A DNA stretch of 50,071 nt from Synechococcus sp. CCY 9618 (GTDB lineage Bacteria; Cyanobacteriota; Cyanobacteriia; PCC-6307; Cyanobiaceae), in assembly GCF_019038415.1 (NCBI RefSeq), contig NZ_JAFKRG010000005.1, positions 1 through 50,071 of the forward strand. The letters are read 5' to 3'. Position 1 is the first letter of the stretch, and every line of letters starts with the position of its first letter. The notes beneath the pieces were generated by a model, which made no database searches, was not told where the DNA came from, and was given only the letters and a program-made list of their open reading frames with translations. A program made the translations under genes and the position numbers. Below are positions 41,539 through 49,696 of this stretch, one piece after another.

Positions 41539-42516
41539 ATGCGTGTCCTCACCTACGTTCTGCTTGCTTCCCTGCTGGCATCCGCGGCCACAGCGGTGGT
41601 CCGGTCGGGGCTCCCGCCCGATTCCACGGTTCCGTCCACCGCCACGGATCCAGCTCCCCTTGGGCAGGGCCCGCCGGTGGAGCGCCCTCAGCAGGAGCAG
41701 GCTGCGGCGGTCCGGTCCTACCCCAGGCTTCCGTCGGACCCTGCCGCCATCGCGGCCCAGCTGGTGTCGGTTGAGGAGGCGCTGCGCTCGGACTCCACGG
41801 ACGCCGCGCAGCTGCCCGAACTGGGCCACCGCCAGCAGGTGATCTACCGCCGTCTGTCCGAGGATCAGGCCCTCGCCAACCAGGTGCGGGTTTACCTGAG
41901 CGCCCGCTGGCAGACCGTGCTCGACCTGCACGTGGCCGCTCGCCGGGAGTTCCTGGCCATGCACCGGGGGGAGCGTCGCTCCGCTGTGGTCCCCGCCTGG
42001 CGCATCATCCCGCCCGAAGCGGCCGATCAGCTGCTGCGTTACTACCGCGAGGCGGCGGCCGCCACCGGCATTCCCTGGGAGGTGCTGGCCGCCGTGAATC
42101 TGGTGGAAACCGGAATGGGCCGCATCGACGGGGTCTCTGTGGCCGATGCCCGGGGCCCGATGCAGTTCCTGCCAAGCACCTGGGCTGAGCCAGGCATCGG
42201 CAAGGGCAACATCCGCGATCCCCAGGATGCGATCCATGCCGCTGCCCGCTACCTCGTGCGTCGTGGTGGCCTCAGGGATATCCGCCGGGGCCTCTGGGGA
42301 TACAACAACAGCAACCATTACGTGAACGCGGTGCTGCTCTACGCCCAACTGCTCCGGGAGGACCCTGCTGCCTTCACCGGTCTGTACCACTGGGAGATCC
42401 ACTACGCCTCCTCTGTCGGCGATCTGTGGCTGCCGGTGGGGTATGACCAGCCCAGGCCCCTGCCCGTCGGCCAGTACCTGCGCCGTTTCCCCGCTTCCGC
42501 TCCTCCGGAGGGCTGA
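41539..42516 (+). CDS. Lytic transglycosylase (SLT domain), exported
   Basis: From ATG 41539 the product has 325 residues with a signal-like N-terminus MRVLTYVLLASLLASAATAV, a Pro-rich linker to about residue 60, and a goose-lysozyme-type SLT domain: IPWEVLAAVNLVETGMGRID (catalytic Glu in V-E-T-G), DARGPMQFLPSTWAEPGIGK, IRDPQDAIHAAARYLVRRGG and GLWGYNNSNHYVNAVLLYAQ. These match the G-P-M-Q-F-L-P and Y-N-x-S motifs of the MltB/SLT fold. It would cleave peptidoglycan in the periplasm. It follows ams by 25 bases but is higher in GC and is probably a separate gene. Confidence 0.9.
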   Translation: MRVLTYVLLASLLASAATAVVRSGLPPDSTVPSTATDPAPLGQGPPVERPQQEQAAAVRSYPRLPSDPAAIAAQLVSVEEALRSDSTDAAQLPELGHRQQVIYRRLSEDQALANQVRVYLSARWQTVLDLHVAARREFLAMHRGERRSAVVPAWRIIPPEAADQLLRYYREAAAATGIPWEVLAAVNLVETGMGRIDGVSVADARGPMQFLPSTWAEPGIGKGNIRDPQDAIHAAARYLVRRGGLRDIRRGLWGYNNSNHYVNAVLLYAQLLREDPAAFTGLYHWEIHYASSVGDLWLPVGYDQPRPLPVGQYLRRFPASAPPEG

Positions 42517-42554
42517 GGTTCCTGCCAGCATCGGAGCACGGCGAACGGCCCTGC

Positions 42555-43181
42555 ATGACCCAGCTGCAAGCGATCAACATTGCCAAGGTGACCACCGCGG
42601 TGGCTCTGCTGATCCCCGCCCTGGTGCTGGGGCTCGATGACCAGCGCGTTGTGATCTATCTCTCCCTTCACGTCAGCTACTGCGTCTGGTGGCTGCTCGA
42701 ACAGGCGTTGTTTCCCTGGAGGTCCCGCCAGCTGTTCACCGAGCTGGTGCAACCCCTCCAGGTCATCGCGATCGTGCTCTATGTCGGCGTCTTCTACGCG
42801 CTGCCGGGCTGGCTCGCCATGGCCAATCCGGCGCCCCTGGCACCCCTGACGACCGCCCTCGGTCTGATCCTCTACGTCTTCGGATCGCTTCTGAACACCG
42901 CCGCCGATGTTCAGAAGGGAACGGCCAAGGAACTGGGAGCCACCCTGGTGGCGGACGGGGCCTGGAGACGGATCCGCCACGTCAACTATCTCGGTGACCT
43001 GCTCCGCTACAGCAGTTTCGCGGTGATCGCCGGTTCAGCCTGGGCCTGGCTCCTGCCGGCTTCGGTGCTGGCGCTGTATCTGCCGCGCATGATCCGCAAG
43101 GAGGCCGCCATGGCCGATCGCTATCCCGGCTTTGCGGCCTATCGGCAGAGCAGCTGGTGGCTGCTGCCGGGACTGGTGTGA
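42555..43181 (+). CDS. Isoprenylcysteine methyltransferase-like (DUF1295/ICMT fold) membrane protein
   Basis: A 208-residue polytopic protein. Four to five hydrophobic segments (IAKVTTAVALLIPALVLGLD; VIAIVLYVGVFYALPGWLAM; ALGLILYVFGSLLNTAADVQ) precede the methyltransferase-like motif LVADGAWRRIRHVNYLGDLL, a late helix LLPASVLALYLPRMIRKEAA and the ending YPGFAAYRQSSWWLLPGL. This layout (G-x-x-R-x-x-R-H-x-N-Y-x-G, then E-x-x-M-x-x-x-Y-P-x-F-x-x-Y) is that of DUF1295 and phospholipid/isoprenoid methyltransferases. The actual substrate is unknown. Confidence 0.82.
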   Translation: MTQLQAINIAKVTTAVALLIPALVLGLDDQRVVIYLSLHVSYCVWWLLEQALFPWRSRQLFTELVQPLQVIAIVLYVGVFYALPGWLAMANPAPLAPLTTALGLILYVFGSLLNTAADVQKGTAKELGATLVADGAWRRIRHVNYLGDLLRYSSFAVIAGSAWAWLLPASVLALYLPRMIRKEAAMADRYPGFAAYRQSSWWLLPGLV

Positions 43182-43224
43182 TGTCTCCGGCCCCCTTTAT
43201 GGACGGCTGGTGCGGCTCGGTCGA

Positions 43225-43629
43225 TCAGGTCACACCCCTGCCCAGCAGCACATCTCTGGCTCCGTTGATCGCCTGCATGGTGGCGTGGTGGCCCCCCCGG
43301 TCGGGGTGATGCTCCGCGGCGGCCCGTTTCCAGGCCAGGGAGACGTCGGCGGGCCGCAATCGGCCGGCCAGGGCCAGCCCAAGGCGCGAACGGGCCTCGA
43401 TCGCGACGATGTCGGGACTGCGACCGAGGGGGCCATGGTCGGCGGCGGAGAGGCCCGTGCCCTTCTTGCGTCGGCCTTTGGATCCGATCGTGCGGGCCCT
43501 GTTGCCCTGGCCTGGGGCTGCAAAACCCCTGCCGATGGGTTGGCGATCCGTCGACGCCGCCGCTCGGGCCGCCGGGGAAGGCTTCAGGGACAGAAGGGCG
43601 CTGGGGGTATCGAGCAGGGAGCCAGCCAT
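43225..43629 (-). CDS. J-domain-like protein
   Basis: A 134-residue protein whose C-terminal half is a compact J-domain-like region: RSRLGLALAGRLRPADVSLA, WKRAAAEHHPDRGGHHATMQ, AINGARDVLLGRG. The HPD tripeptide in HHPDRGG lies between two helices, as needed to stimulate DnaK ATPase. The N-terminal 60 residues are basic and low-complexity. There is no zinc-finger or client-binding domain, so it would be a type III J-protein. It is convergent with the methyltransferase-like gene. Confidence 0.75.
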   Translation of the reverse strand: MAGSLLDTPSALLSLKPSPAARAAASTDRQPIGRGFAAPGQGNRARTIGSKGRRKKGTGLSAADHGPLGRSPDIVAIEARSRLGLALAGRLRPADVSLAWKRAAAEHHPDRGGHHATMQAINGARDVLLGRGVT

Positions 43630-43673
43630 GGGTTCGGGAGCCAGCTCAACCGGTGCTCTGGGTGGGGCTCGCC

Positions 43674-43889
43674 TCAGGCGGCAGCGGAGTCGAGGCCGGG
43701 CGCCATGTCGAACTCGAACTCGGCGAGGAGATCGCTGGCCAGCTGATCGCTGGGTTCAGGGCTGAGATCGGTGGCCAGAGGAGCCATCATCGCTGCGGGA
43801 GCCTGGTCGCGACCGCCGGCCATCGCGGGAGCCAGAAAGGCCATCGCAAGACCCACCATCAGGGCGAAGAAGAAGGTCAGGGCTCGCAT
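43674..43889 (-). CDS. Small exported protein
   Basis: From ATG 43889 the 71-residue product has a clear signal peptide, MRALTFFFALMVGLAMAFLA followed by PAMAGG, with likely cleavage after A-M-A. The mature peptide is short and acidic (DLSPEPSDQLASDLLAEFEF). The function is unknown. The frame is open further upstream but runs into the RDD gene start region on the other strand. It precedes the J-domain-like gene on the same strand by 44 bases. Confidence 0.6.
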   Translation of the reverse strand: MRALTFFFALMVGLAMAFLAPAMAGGRDQAPAAMMAPLATDLSPEPSDQLASDLLAEFEFDMAPGLDSAAA

Positions 43890-43965
43890 GGGCCATTGAA
43901 GGGAGATTCGTACTGTCCTAACACCGCTGCGGCTGCCCGCGCGGCCCAACGGAGAGGATGGTTCG

Positions 43966-44427
43966 ATGGCTGTGTCCTGCTCTTTGCCTGGTCCGGCCAT
44001 GGCCTATGCGGGATTCTGGGTCCGCACGGCTGCTTCGCTGGTCGATTCGGTGCTGATCTCCCTGATCACCGGACCCTTTCTGCTGCTGTTTTACGGCCTC
44101 TTCTTCCAGCTCCGCAGCGCCACCGCCGACCTGGTGATCGGCACCGTGCTCTCCGCCCTGCTGGTGATCCTCTTCTGGCGCTGGAAGCAGGGCACCCCCG
44201 GCAAGCTGCTGTTCCGTCTGCGGATCGTGGACGCCCGTTCCGGTGGGGAGCCTTCCCTGCGCCAGTGGTGCCTGCGCTACCTCGGCTATGTCCTTTCCAC
44301 CCTGCCGCTGTTGCTGGGCTTCCTATGGGTCGCCTGGGATCCCCGTCGCCAGGGCTGGCACGACAAGATCGCCGGCACGCTGGTGATCCATCCCGCTGCG
44401 AGGGGGACCCGCCAGGGGCGTTCCTAG
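43966..44427 (+). CDS. RDD family membrane protein
   Basis: A 153-residue protein starting at ATG 43966, preceded by GGAGAGG (43951-43957); an in-frame ATG at 43999 lacks such a site. The RDD hallmark is YAGFWVRTAASLVDSVLISL at the first helix, followed by a second helix (LVIGTVLSALLVILFWRW), the GTPGKLLFRLRIVDARSG connection, and a third helix (YVLSTLPLLLGFLWVAW) ending in DPRRQGWHDKIAGTLVI. These proteins are small membrane modules, sometimes linked to transport or sodium tolerance; no specific role is clear. Confidence 0.88.
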   Translation: MAVSCSLPGPAMAYAGFWVRTAASLVDSVLISLITGPFLLLFYGLFFQLRSATADLVIGTVLSALLVILFWRWKQGTPGKLLFRLRIVDARSGGEPSLRQWCLRYLGYVLSTLPLLLGFLWVAWDPRRQGWHDKIAGTLVIHPAARGTRQGRS

Positions 44428-44491
44428 GACGTCCTGGGGGAACGCTGCTTCAGGCCCCCTGTGGCCCCGTCCTTTCCGGCCGCTTTCCGCC

Positions 44492-45199
44492 ATGAGCGAA
44501 TCTCCCCGTGATCCCCTGCTCAACGCCCTCCAGGCGCGCCGGAACCAGGATCCTCTGGCGGCGGCCAGGATCGGCGCCGAGGAGGTCAGCCGCCGGTTGC
44601 TGGACGCCATGGCGACGGCCGAAGGGGTCCATGTGGAATCTCTCCTGGCGGTGTGCGGCTCCCTTGCCGGGCAGGCCTGCCAGGCCAGTCTGAGGGCCCG
44701 CGCCAGGGCCGCCGGCCGGGAGGAGACGGCGGGACTGCATGTCGTCGGTACCGGGGACGGGGGCACCTTCCTGGTGGGGGAGGGGCTGGTCGGGATGCTG
44801 TTCAACGACCCCTTCGCCACCTGGAGCCTGGCCGCCGGCGCCGCCCAGCAGGCCGGATGCACCGACCTGCCGGATCCGACGGACCTGTGGCGCCACGGGA
44901 TGGCCACCCTGGGGCATGAGACGTTCGGTGTGCCCCGGGTCCCCGACCCGCACCGGCCCTCTCAGGAGTCGCTGCAGCAGCTGCCGAGCCTCTGGCCCGC
45001 CGTGCTGCCTGTGGCCCGGGAACTTTGCCCCGACCCGGCGGCATGGCCCATCCTCTTCGGCCTGGTGGCCCAGAAGGCCATCACCCTGGGCAGGGACGTG
45101 ATCGATCCCTGCGTCGCCCTGCGCATCGTGATGGATACGGCCGTCGCCAGCGCCATGGTGGTGCTCCCCGGGGGGCCGGCGGCTGAGCCTCGGGGCTGA
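44492..45199 (+). CDS. Conserved hypothetical protein
   Basis: A 235-residue, Ala/Leu-rich protein without membrane segments: PLLNALQARRNQDPLAAARI, EGVHVESLLAVCGSLAGQAC, HVVGTGDGGTFLVGEGLVGM, ATWSLAAGAAQQAG, and AWPILFGLVAQKAITLGRDV with a closing DPCVALRIVMDTAVASAMV. The helical pattern and Gly-containing mid-region suggest a folded cytosolic protein. I recall uncharacterised cyanobacterial proteins of this size and pattern but cannot assign a family. It is 64 bases after the RDD gene on the same strand. Confidence 0.68.
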   Translation: MSESPRDPLLNALQARRNQDPLAAARIGAEEVSRRLLDAMATAEGVHVESLLAVCGSLAGQACQASLRARARAAGREETAGLHVVGTGDGGTFLVGEGLVGMLFNDPFATWSLAAGAAQQAGCTDLPDPTDLWRHGMATLGHETFGVPRVPDPHRPSQESLQQLPSLWPAVLPVARELCPDPAAWPILFGLVAQKAITLGRDVIDPCVALRIVMDTAVASAMVVLPGGPAAEPRG

Positions 45200-45273
45200 G
45201 GTCGGGCCGGAGCCCGTCTTGGCAGAGGCTCTCCGTGGCGCTACCAAGGCGCGACAGCCTCTGCAGCAGGCGC

Positions 45274-45957
45274 ATGACGTCCCGACGCCGACCCATTCCG
45301 ACCCTGGTGCTGTTGGGCTGGCTTCTGCCGGCGGCCTGGCTGCTGGCGCCGCCCCTGCTGGCGATGGGGGATCCCCAGCCCCAGCCCCGGCCCCGACAGG
45401 TGCCTGTGGAGATTCCCGTTGGCGATCTGGGAGGCAACGAACGCCTGCCCGAGTCGCTGCGATCCAGGTACCGGCCCGCTCCGGCGGGGGTGACACCGGC
45501 GCTCCAGGCCGGGGCGCTGGGATTCCCACTGGCGCAGCGCCCCACGGAGGTGGCCCCCTTCGGCTGGCGTCTGGCCGACTCCAGCACCGACTGGCGTCTG
45601 CATACGGGCCTCGATCTGGTCGTGCCGGAGGGAACTCCCGTTCTCTCGGCTTTGCCGGGTACGGTCCGGCTGGTGGATGAAGTGGCTGACTACGGCCTGG
45701 TCGTCGTGATCGACCACGGACTTGGTTGGCAGAGTCTGTATGGCCATCTGCTGGACGTGGCCGTCCTGCCGGGGGCGGGTGTCGCTGCAGCCGCGCCCAT
45801 CGGCCGGGTGGGCCGCAGCGGTTCGGCCAGCACCGCCCAGCTCCATTTCGAATGGCGTCAGCTCCGCCAGGGCCGACTGGTGGCGGTGGATCCCTCGCCC
45901 CTGCTGCAAGCGGTCGGTTTCAGCGCGTCGGTGGCCCGCCGCCCGCTTCTGCCGTGA
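45274..45957 (+). CDS. M23 family metallopeptidase (peptidoglycan endopeptidase), exported
   Basis: From ATG 45274 the product is 227 residues with signal sequence IPTLVLLGWLLPAAWLLAPP. The LytM-type domain shows FGWRLADSSTDWRLHTGLDL (His-x3-Asp zinc ligands), VPEGTPVLSALPGTVRLVDE, LVVVIDHGLGWQSLYGHLLD (Y-G-H) and TAQLHFEWRQLRQGRLVAVD (H-x-H position reads L-H-F-E). The zinc ligands are present, although the H-x-H motif is reduced, which is common among family members. GTG 45235 is an alternative start. It would cut peptide crosslinks in the cell wall. Confidence 0.87.
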   Translation: MTSRRRPIPTLVLLGWLLPAAWLLAPPLLAMGDPQPQPRPRQVPVEIPVGDLGGNERLPESLRSRYRPAPAGVTPALQAGALGFPLAQRPTEVAPFGWRLADSSTDWRLHTGLDLVVPEGTPVLSALPGTVRLVDEVADYGLVVVIDHGLGWQSLYGHLLDVAVLPGAGVAAAAPIGRVGRSGSASTAQLHFEWRQLRQGRLVAVDPSPLLQAVGFSASVARRPLLP

Positions 45958-45970
45958 GGTCCCCTTCAGG

Positions 45971-46384
45971 TCAGGGCCTGTCGGGATCCACCGGCAGGCC
46001 CTTGAGCGCCAGGGCCACCTGTCGCGCCGCCAGCAGCAGGGGGTAGAGCCGATCGCTGCGGGAGGAGTCTCCGAACAGGGGAACCAGCAGCCGCAGCAGG
46101 GGATCGCTGGGGGACATCAGCCCGCAGATCTGCCTGATGGCGGCTGCGCCGTGCCAGGCCTTCTCTCCCCGGAGCAGCACGGCCCCTTCGGCCAGGGCCA
46201 GCCCCCGGCCCTGAAGTCGGCGCCGCAGGGGGGCGTCGGCCCGGCCGTCGACGATGCGCAGGTTCGGCAGGCCACCCCGCAGCTCGCTGCTCAGGGCGAA
46301 CTGGCGGCAGAACGGGCAGCCGCCGTCGTAGACGAGCAGCCATTCGCCTGGGTCCGGGTCGACGCTGTCTGGGGCGGAAGGCAC
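45971..46384 (-). CDS. Thiol-disulfide oxidoreductase DCC (DUF393) family protein
   Basis: A 137-residue protein from GTG 46384. The diagnostic start WLLVYDGGCPFCRQFALSSE contains the D-x-x-C-x-x-C motif near residues 20-26; later features are NLRIVDGRADAPLRRRLQGR, AVLLRGEKAWHGAAAIRQIC and the C-terminal LLLAARQVALAL. These match DCC proteins, thioredoxin-like proteins of unknown partners. It is convergent with the M23 peptidase gene (13 bases between stops). Confidence 0.9.
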   Translation of the reverse strand: MPSAPDSVDPDPGEWLLVYDGGCPFCRQFALSSELRGGLPNLRIVDGRADAPLRRRLQGRGLALAEGAVLLRGEKAWHGAAAIRQICGLMSPSDPLLRLLVPLFGDSSRSDRLYPLLLAARQVALALKGLPVDPDRP

Positions 46385-46559
46385 GGGAGGGCGACGGCGA
46401 GGCCGTGGCGGAGAGCATGGAGTTGATTCTGCTGCCGTGGTTCTCGCCGCCGCGGCTGGGAGGCAGGTGCAATGTTTCGGGAAGTCCTGACAGGTGACGG
46501 AATTGTGTGATCTTTGGCACCTTCGTCTCCATCAGAACGGCTAAATCTTCTGGCATCAG

Positions 46560-46874
46560 ATGGCCGCAAAGATGCTGACACCCAACACCCGTCTGCGACT
46601 GCAGGAGATCATCAGAAGGATTGGCGATTCCGATCCTGTCAGCCTGCAGGAGCGCATCTATGTGCAGAAGTTCGCTGACCGAGACGCCAGTGTCTGGAGC
46701 TGGCTGCGCCGGGCCCAGCGACAGCAGCGGCAGGGGGTGCCGAAGCCCGGCCTGGATCATTTTCTGGCGGAGATGGACCTCGGTGAACCATGTGAGGACA
46801 GCGCCTTCGATCCCCTTCGGGACGATCTGGGTGACTGGTTTTCCGGCGCGCCCCACTGGCTGAGACGCAGCTGA
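46560..46874 (+). CDS. Conserved cyanobacterial hypothetical protein
   Basis: A 104-residue protein: MLTPNTRLRLQEIIRRIGDS, DPVSLQERIYVQKFADRDAS, VWSWLRRAQRQQRQGVP and a C-terminal acidic region ending DPLRDDLGDWFSGAPHWLRR. ATG 46560 or the in-frame ATG 46572 may be the start. The mixed helical pattern and W-rich ending are typical of a small conserved cyanobacterial protein family that I cannot name. The upstream gap 46385-46559 shows nothing recognisable. Confidence 0.65.
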   Translation: MAAKMLTPNTRLRLQEIIRRIGDSDPVSLQERIYVQKFADRDASVWSWLRRAQRQQRQGVPKPGLDHFLAEMDLGEPCEDSAFDPLRDDLGDWFSGAPHWLRRS

Positions 46875-46982
46875 GCAGCGGGCTGACGAGTACATACACC
46901 CATTTCCGTGGGTTCGTCACATCGGCAACTGACGGGATCGACATTCCAGTGCATGGATGTAATCCGTGACGTCGAGGGTGCC

Positions 46983-47300
46983 ATGGATCCGTTGCTTTGT
47001 AGTTACCGTAACTGTTCGGAGCGGATGCGCATCGTTCGTTGCTGCGGGCCGGGAGATTTCTTCCTCGAAAGGGTTGTCTTTCCATTTGAACTGCTGACGT
47101 TCCACTGCCCGCCATCCACTGATGTGCAGATCTGGGCGAGGGAGTCGGCGGGTGTCGTGCTCGCCGAACAACTCTCTGCAGATTCCATGGCGATGGAGGA
47201 GAGTGACACGGTGCCGCGGCCGGCATGGCTACCCCAGATTCCGATCCGTGCCGTGGGAGTGAAGGGGAACGCCAGTTCGGTCTGCCTCCAACGCGGCTGA
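46983..47300 (+). CDS. DUF1830 domain protein
   Basis: From ATG 46983, with GAGG a few bases upstream, the protein has 105 residues. The core MDPLLCSYRNCSERMRIVRC, GDFFLERVVFPFELLTFHCP and VQIWARESAGVVLAEQLSAD corresponds to DUF1830: a Cys-containing first strand, the F-x-E-R-V-V-F-P signature, a short turn and a final strand. The tail after residue 75 is not part of the domain. DUF1830 is restricted to cyanobacteria and uncharacterised. ATG 46953 is another possible start. Confidence 0.82.
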   Translation: MDPLLCSYRNCSERMRIVRCCGPGDFFLERVVFPFELLTFHCPPSTDVQIWARESAGVVLAEQLSADSMAMEESDTVPRPAWLPQIPIRAVGVKGNASSVCLQRG

Positions 47301-47320
47301 CCCCAGCCCCGCCCACCGGC

Positions 47321-47954
47321 ATCGTCTGCAGTGCCAGGTATCGGGAGCACGCCACCGGGGCCTGGCATCCGGAATCTCCGGCACGGGTCGATGCCAGGTG
47401 ATTCCCCCCAGGCTCGCCAGCGAGAGGGAGTTGTTGCGCTGCCACACTCCGCTTGATCTGCAGCGGGTTCAGGAGGATGTGCTGGCGGCCGAGGAGGCCG
47501 TCATGGCCGGGCAGGTCCGCAACGCCTCCGCGGTGGTGCCTCCCCCCGGTCATCACGCCGGCTCCACCGGGGGCATGGGGTTCTGCACCTACAACGTTCT
47601 GCACTTACAACAACGTGGCCATCGCCGCCCGGCACCTGCAGGCAGAGCATGGGCTGGCGATGGTGCTGTTCTTCAGCAGTCACCAGGCACCGCTCCATCC
47701 GGGGGACCGGAACGCGGCTGGAGCGGGGGGAGGGGCCGGGGGAGGACTTGACCTGCAACTGCCCCCTTCCGGCCGGGACCTCAGGGTCCCAGCTGCTGGC
47801 CGCCTGGCGACAGCAACTGCTGCCGCTGGCGGAGGCCTTCGCCCCCGAGTTCGTGCTGGTCTCCACGCTGGAAGGCAGTTACGGCCCGGCCGGCCTGGTG
47901 TCGGCTGCCGCTGCCCATAGGGCGGCTCTGATGGTCGTCAGCCAGCTGGGTTGA
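47321..47954 (+). pseudogene. Histone deacetylase/acetoin utilisation family pseudogene
   Basis: Fragments of a class II HDAC-like amidohydrolase appear in order but in shifting frames. They are VCSARYREHATGAWHPESPA (47321-47398), IPPRLASERELLRCHTPLDL through ASAVVPPPGHHAGSTGGMGF and CTYN (47398-47596), FCTYNNVAIAARHLQAEHGL and VLFFSSHQAPLHPG (from about 47597), and RLERGEGPGEDLTCNCPLPA to the end. The block after the NNVAIAARH region that should hold the metal-binding D-x-H motif is missing. At least three frameshifts and one deletion make it non-functional. One shift is caused by a 16-base tandem duplication. Confidence 0.85.
47581..47612 (+). repeat. 16-base tandem duplication inside the pseudogene
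   Basis: TTCTGCACCTACAACG (47581-47596) is followed at once by TTCTGCACTTACAACA (47597-47612), two mismatches in 16. Because 16 is not a multiple of three, it shifts the reading frame exactly where the catalytic G-F-C-x-Y-N-N motif is repeated. This looks like the inactivating or an early decay event. Confidence 0.85.
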
Positions 47955-48312
47955 GCCCGGGCCTGAGCTGGGGCCAGTGACCGGTCCAGCCGTCAGTGGA
48001 CCTGCAGCCAGTGGCCCCCTGGAACACCACCAGAGCCACCACCCAGGCCAGGGCCAGGGACCACAGCACCGACCGAATCGCGAAGCTCCGGCTCCGGGAT
48101 TCCTTGAGCTGGGCGGCCACCGTGGCCAGGCAGGGGGTGTGGGGGAGGGTGAAGGCCATGAAGCTGAGGGCCTGCAGGGGAGTGATGGCGGCCTGCCGCA
48201 CGGTCCCCAGGCCCCCTTCACCAGTTCGGTAGCTCACCGCCATGGCTCCCAGCAGGGCCACCGTGCGGGTTCCGGCATCGGTCTCCTGCTCCCCGGCACC
48301 GCCATGGCAGCC
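47938..48312 (-). pseudogene. feoB: C-terminal remnant of ferrous iron transporter FeoB
   Basis: The minus-strand frame encodes about 100 residues matching only the C-terminal membrane part of FeoB: LGTVRQAAITPLQALSFMAF, TLPHTPCLATVAAQLKESRS and LWSLALAWVVALVVFQGATG. No G-domain, GDI domain or earlier membrane core is present upstream (48313-48491 gives no FeoB-like frame). The fragment is therefore a relic. It is convergent with and slightly overlaps the HDAC-like pseudogene, marking a decayed stretch. A functional feoB may exist elsewhere in the genome. Confidence 0.75.
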
Positions 48313-48491
48313 GCCTTCGGACTGGAACGGTGTGGACCGGCGCCGGGCAGCCCAAGTGGGTGTGCAATCCATCCCCTCTCCAGCGGTGCGGGCCGACGGG
48401 CCGGTGGTTGTCGGAGGCAGAGAGCGCTGATCAATGGCACCCGTTCCGGCAACCGATGGCACGCCGGCAGGCCGCGGCGGCGCCGCTCCCC

Positions 48492-48944
48492 TCATGCGAT
48501 CCCCGGCTGCGCCCGGGTTCGCCACCACAGCCAGCCCTCCCGGTTGATCAGCAGGCCGATCACCACCAGAACCACCATCAGCAGGATCTGATCGACCCGT
48601 GCATCGGGCACCAGGATGTCGGCCGCCAGATGGGGGATGTTGGTGAGGGTGTAGACGACGCTGAGCCAGAAGTGGCCTGCCCGCCAGCGCCGCCAGCGAC
48701 GGATATGGCCCGGATCGCTGGCGGCGTAGGCGATCAGCACCAACGCCGCCAGGGGCAACAGGAAGTAGAGCAGCATCGCTGTGAACACCAGCGGCAGGCG
48801 GGCGAGGGGCACATGGCCCTCGATCTCCGGGGAGAGCCCATGGAAGAGGGGCATCAGCCCCAGCTCCACATGGAACAGCATGGCCAGCAGCCAGGCGATC
48901 CAGAGGCTGCGCAGCCGCAGGGCATGGTCGATGGTGCCTGCCAT
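48492..48944 (-). CDS. Conserved small membrane protein
   Basis: From ATG 48944 the product has 150 residues: MAGTIDHALRLRSLWIAWLL, then four hydrophobic helices at about 14-33, 53-79 (PLVFTAMLLYFLLPLAALVL), 93-110 (HFWLSVVYTLTNIPHLAADI) and 118-135 (ILLMVVLVVIGLLINREGW). The His and Asp within the third helix and the GH pair before it could be functional. Unrecognised. ATG 48962 is an alternative start. It is divergent from the ferritin gene with about 130 bases between. Confidence 0.68.
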   Translation of the reverse strand: MAGTIDHALRLRSLWIAWLLAMLFHVELGLMPLFHGLSPEIEGHVPLARLPLVFTAMLLYFLLPLAALVLIAYAASDPGHIRRWRRWRAGHFWLSVVYTLTNIPHLAADILVPDARVDQILLMVVLVVIGLLINREGWLWWRTRAQPGIA

Positions 48945-49072
48945 GGGGAATGTGCAGGGCATCCCGAGTCTGGGTCGCGGCCCCGGCCGGTGGGTGGCGG
49001 CTTCGGACTTCGTTGTGGCGCCCCCCTACCCTGGGTCTCCGGGGATGGATCCTTTCCCCCACGTCGAGGACC

Positions 49073-49666
49073 ATGACTCCCTTCACCTCTTCTCTCTCCA
49101 GCGAGGCCGCGACGAGCGTGGTCGCCACCGGGCCCGCCGGCAGGGCCATGGCCCAGCCCATGGACGGGGCCCTGCTCGAGGGGCTGCAGGAGCACCTGGC
49201 CCTGGAACGCAAGGCCAGTACGGCCTACTGGGCCATGGCCATCTGGTTCGCAGAGCGGGAGTTGCGGGGCTTCGCCACCTACCTCCGGAGCGAGTCCCAG
49301 GGGGAGCTGGACCATGCCGGTCGGGTTGCCGATTACCTGATCGCCCGCGGCCAGACGGTGGAACTGACCTCCCTGCCGGCCCCCCGCCAGCAGTGGCGCG
49401 ACGCCGAGGAGATTCTCGCCGAGGCCTTCCGCATGGAGGCGGATGTCACCACCTCGCTGCAGCTGCTCTACGCCATGGCCGAGCGCTCCGGCGACGTGCG
49501 CACCACCGTGTTTCTGGATCCGATGGTGCAGGGACAGATCGACGCCGAGAACAGCACCGCCCACCTGCTGGGCAGGGTGCGTTTCGGCCGCCAGGAGGCC
49601 GCCGCCATGCTGCTGATCGACGGGGAACTGGCCGCGGGCCAGCCGGCGCCGGCCACGGTGGCCTGA
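49073..49666 (+). CDS. Ferritin
   Basis: From ATG 49073 (MTPFTSSLSSEAATSVVATG) the protein has 197 residues. After a short variable N-terminus, the four-helix bundle has LLEGLQEHLALERKASTAYW (first Glu ligand), FAERELRGFATYLRSESQGE, LDHAGRVADYLIARGQTVEL (E-x-x-H type site, here L-D-H), EEILAEAFRMEADVTTSLQL and DPMVQGQIDAENSTAHLLGR (later Glu and Gln ligands). This is a bacterial non-heme ferritin of the marine Synechococcus type (as SynFtn), which oxidises Fe2+ and stores iron. It neighbours a feoB relic, hinting at an older iron locus. Confidence 0.92.
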   Translation: MTPFTSSLSSEAATSVVATGPAGRAMAQPMDGALLEGLQEHLALERKASTAYWAMAIWFAERELRGFATYLRSESQGELDHAGRVADYLIARGQTVELTSLPAPRQQWRDAEEILAEAFRMEADVTTSLQLLYAMAERSGDVRTTVFLDPMVQGQIDAENSTAHLLGRVRFGRQEAAAMLLIDGELAAGQPAPATVA

Positions 49667-49696
49667 GCGCCCGCGCCGTTCCCGACCCGCTGCACT

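Noticed and set aside
48313-48491. More of feoB upstream of the remnant
   Set aside because: None of the three minus frames gives FeoB-like helices or gate motifs; the fragment seems to begin near 48312.
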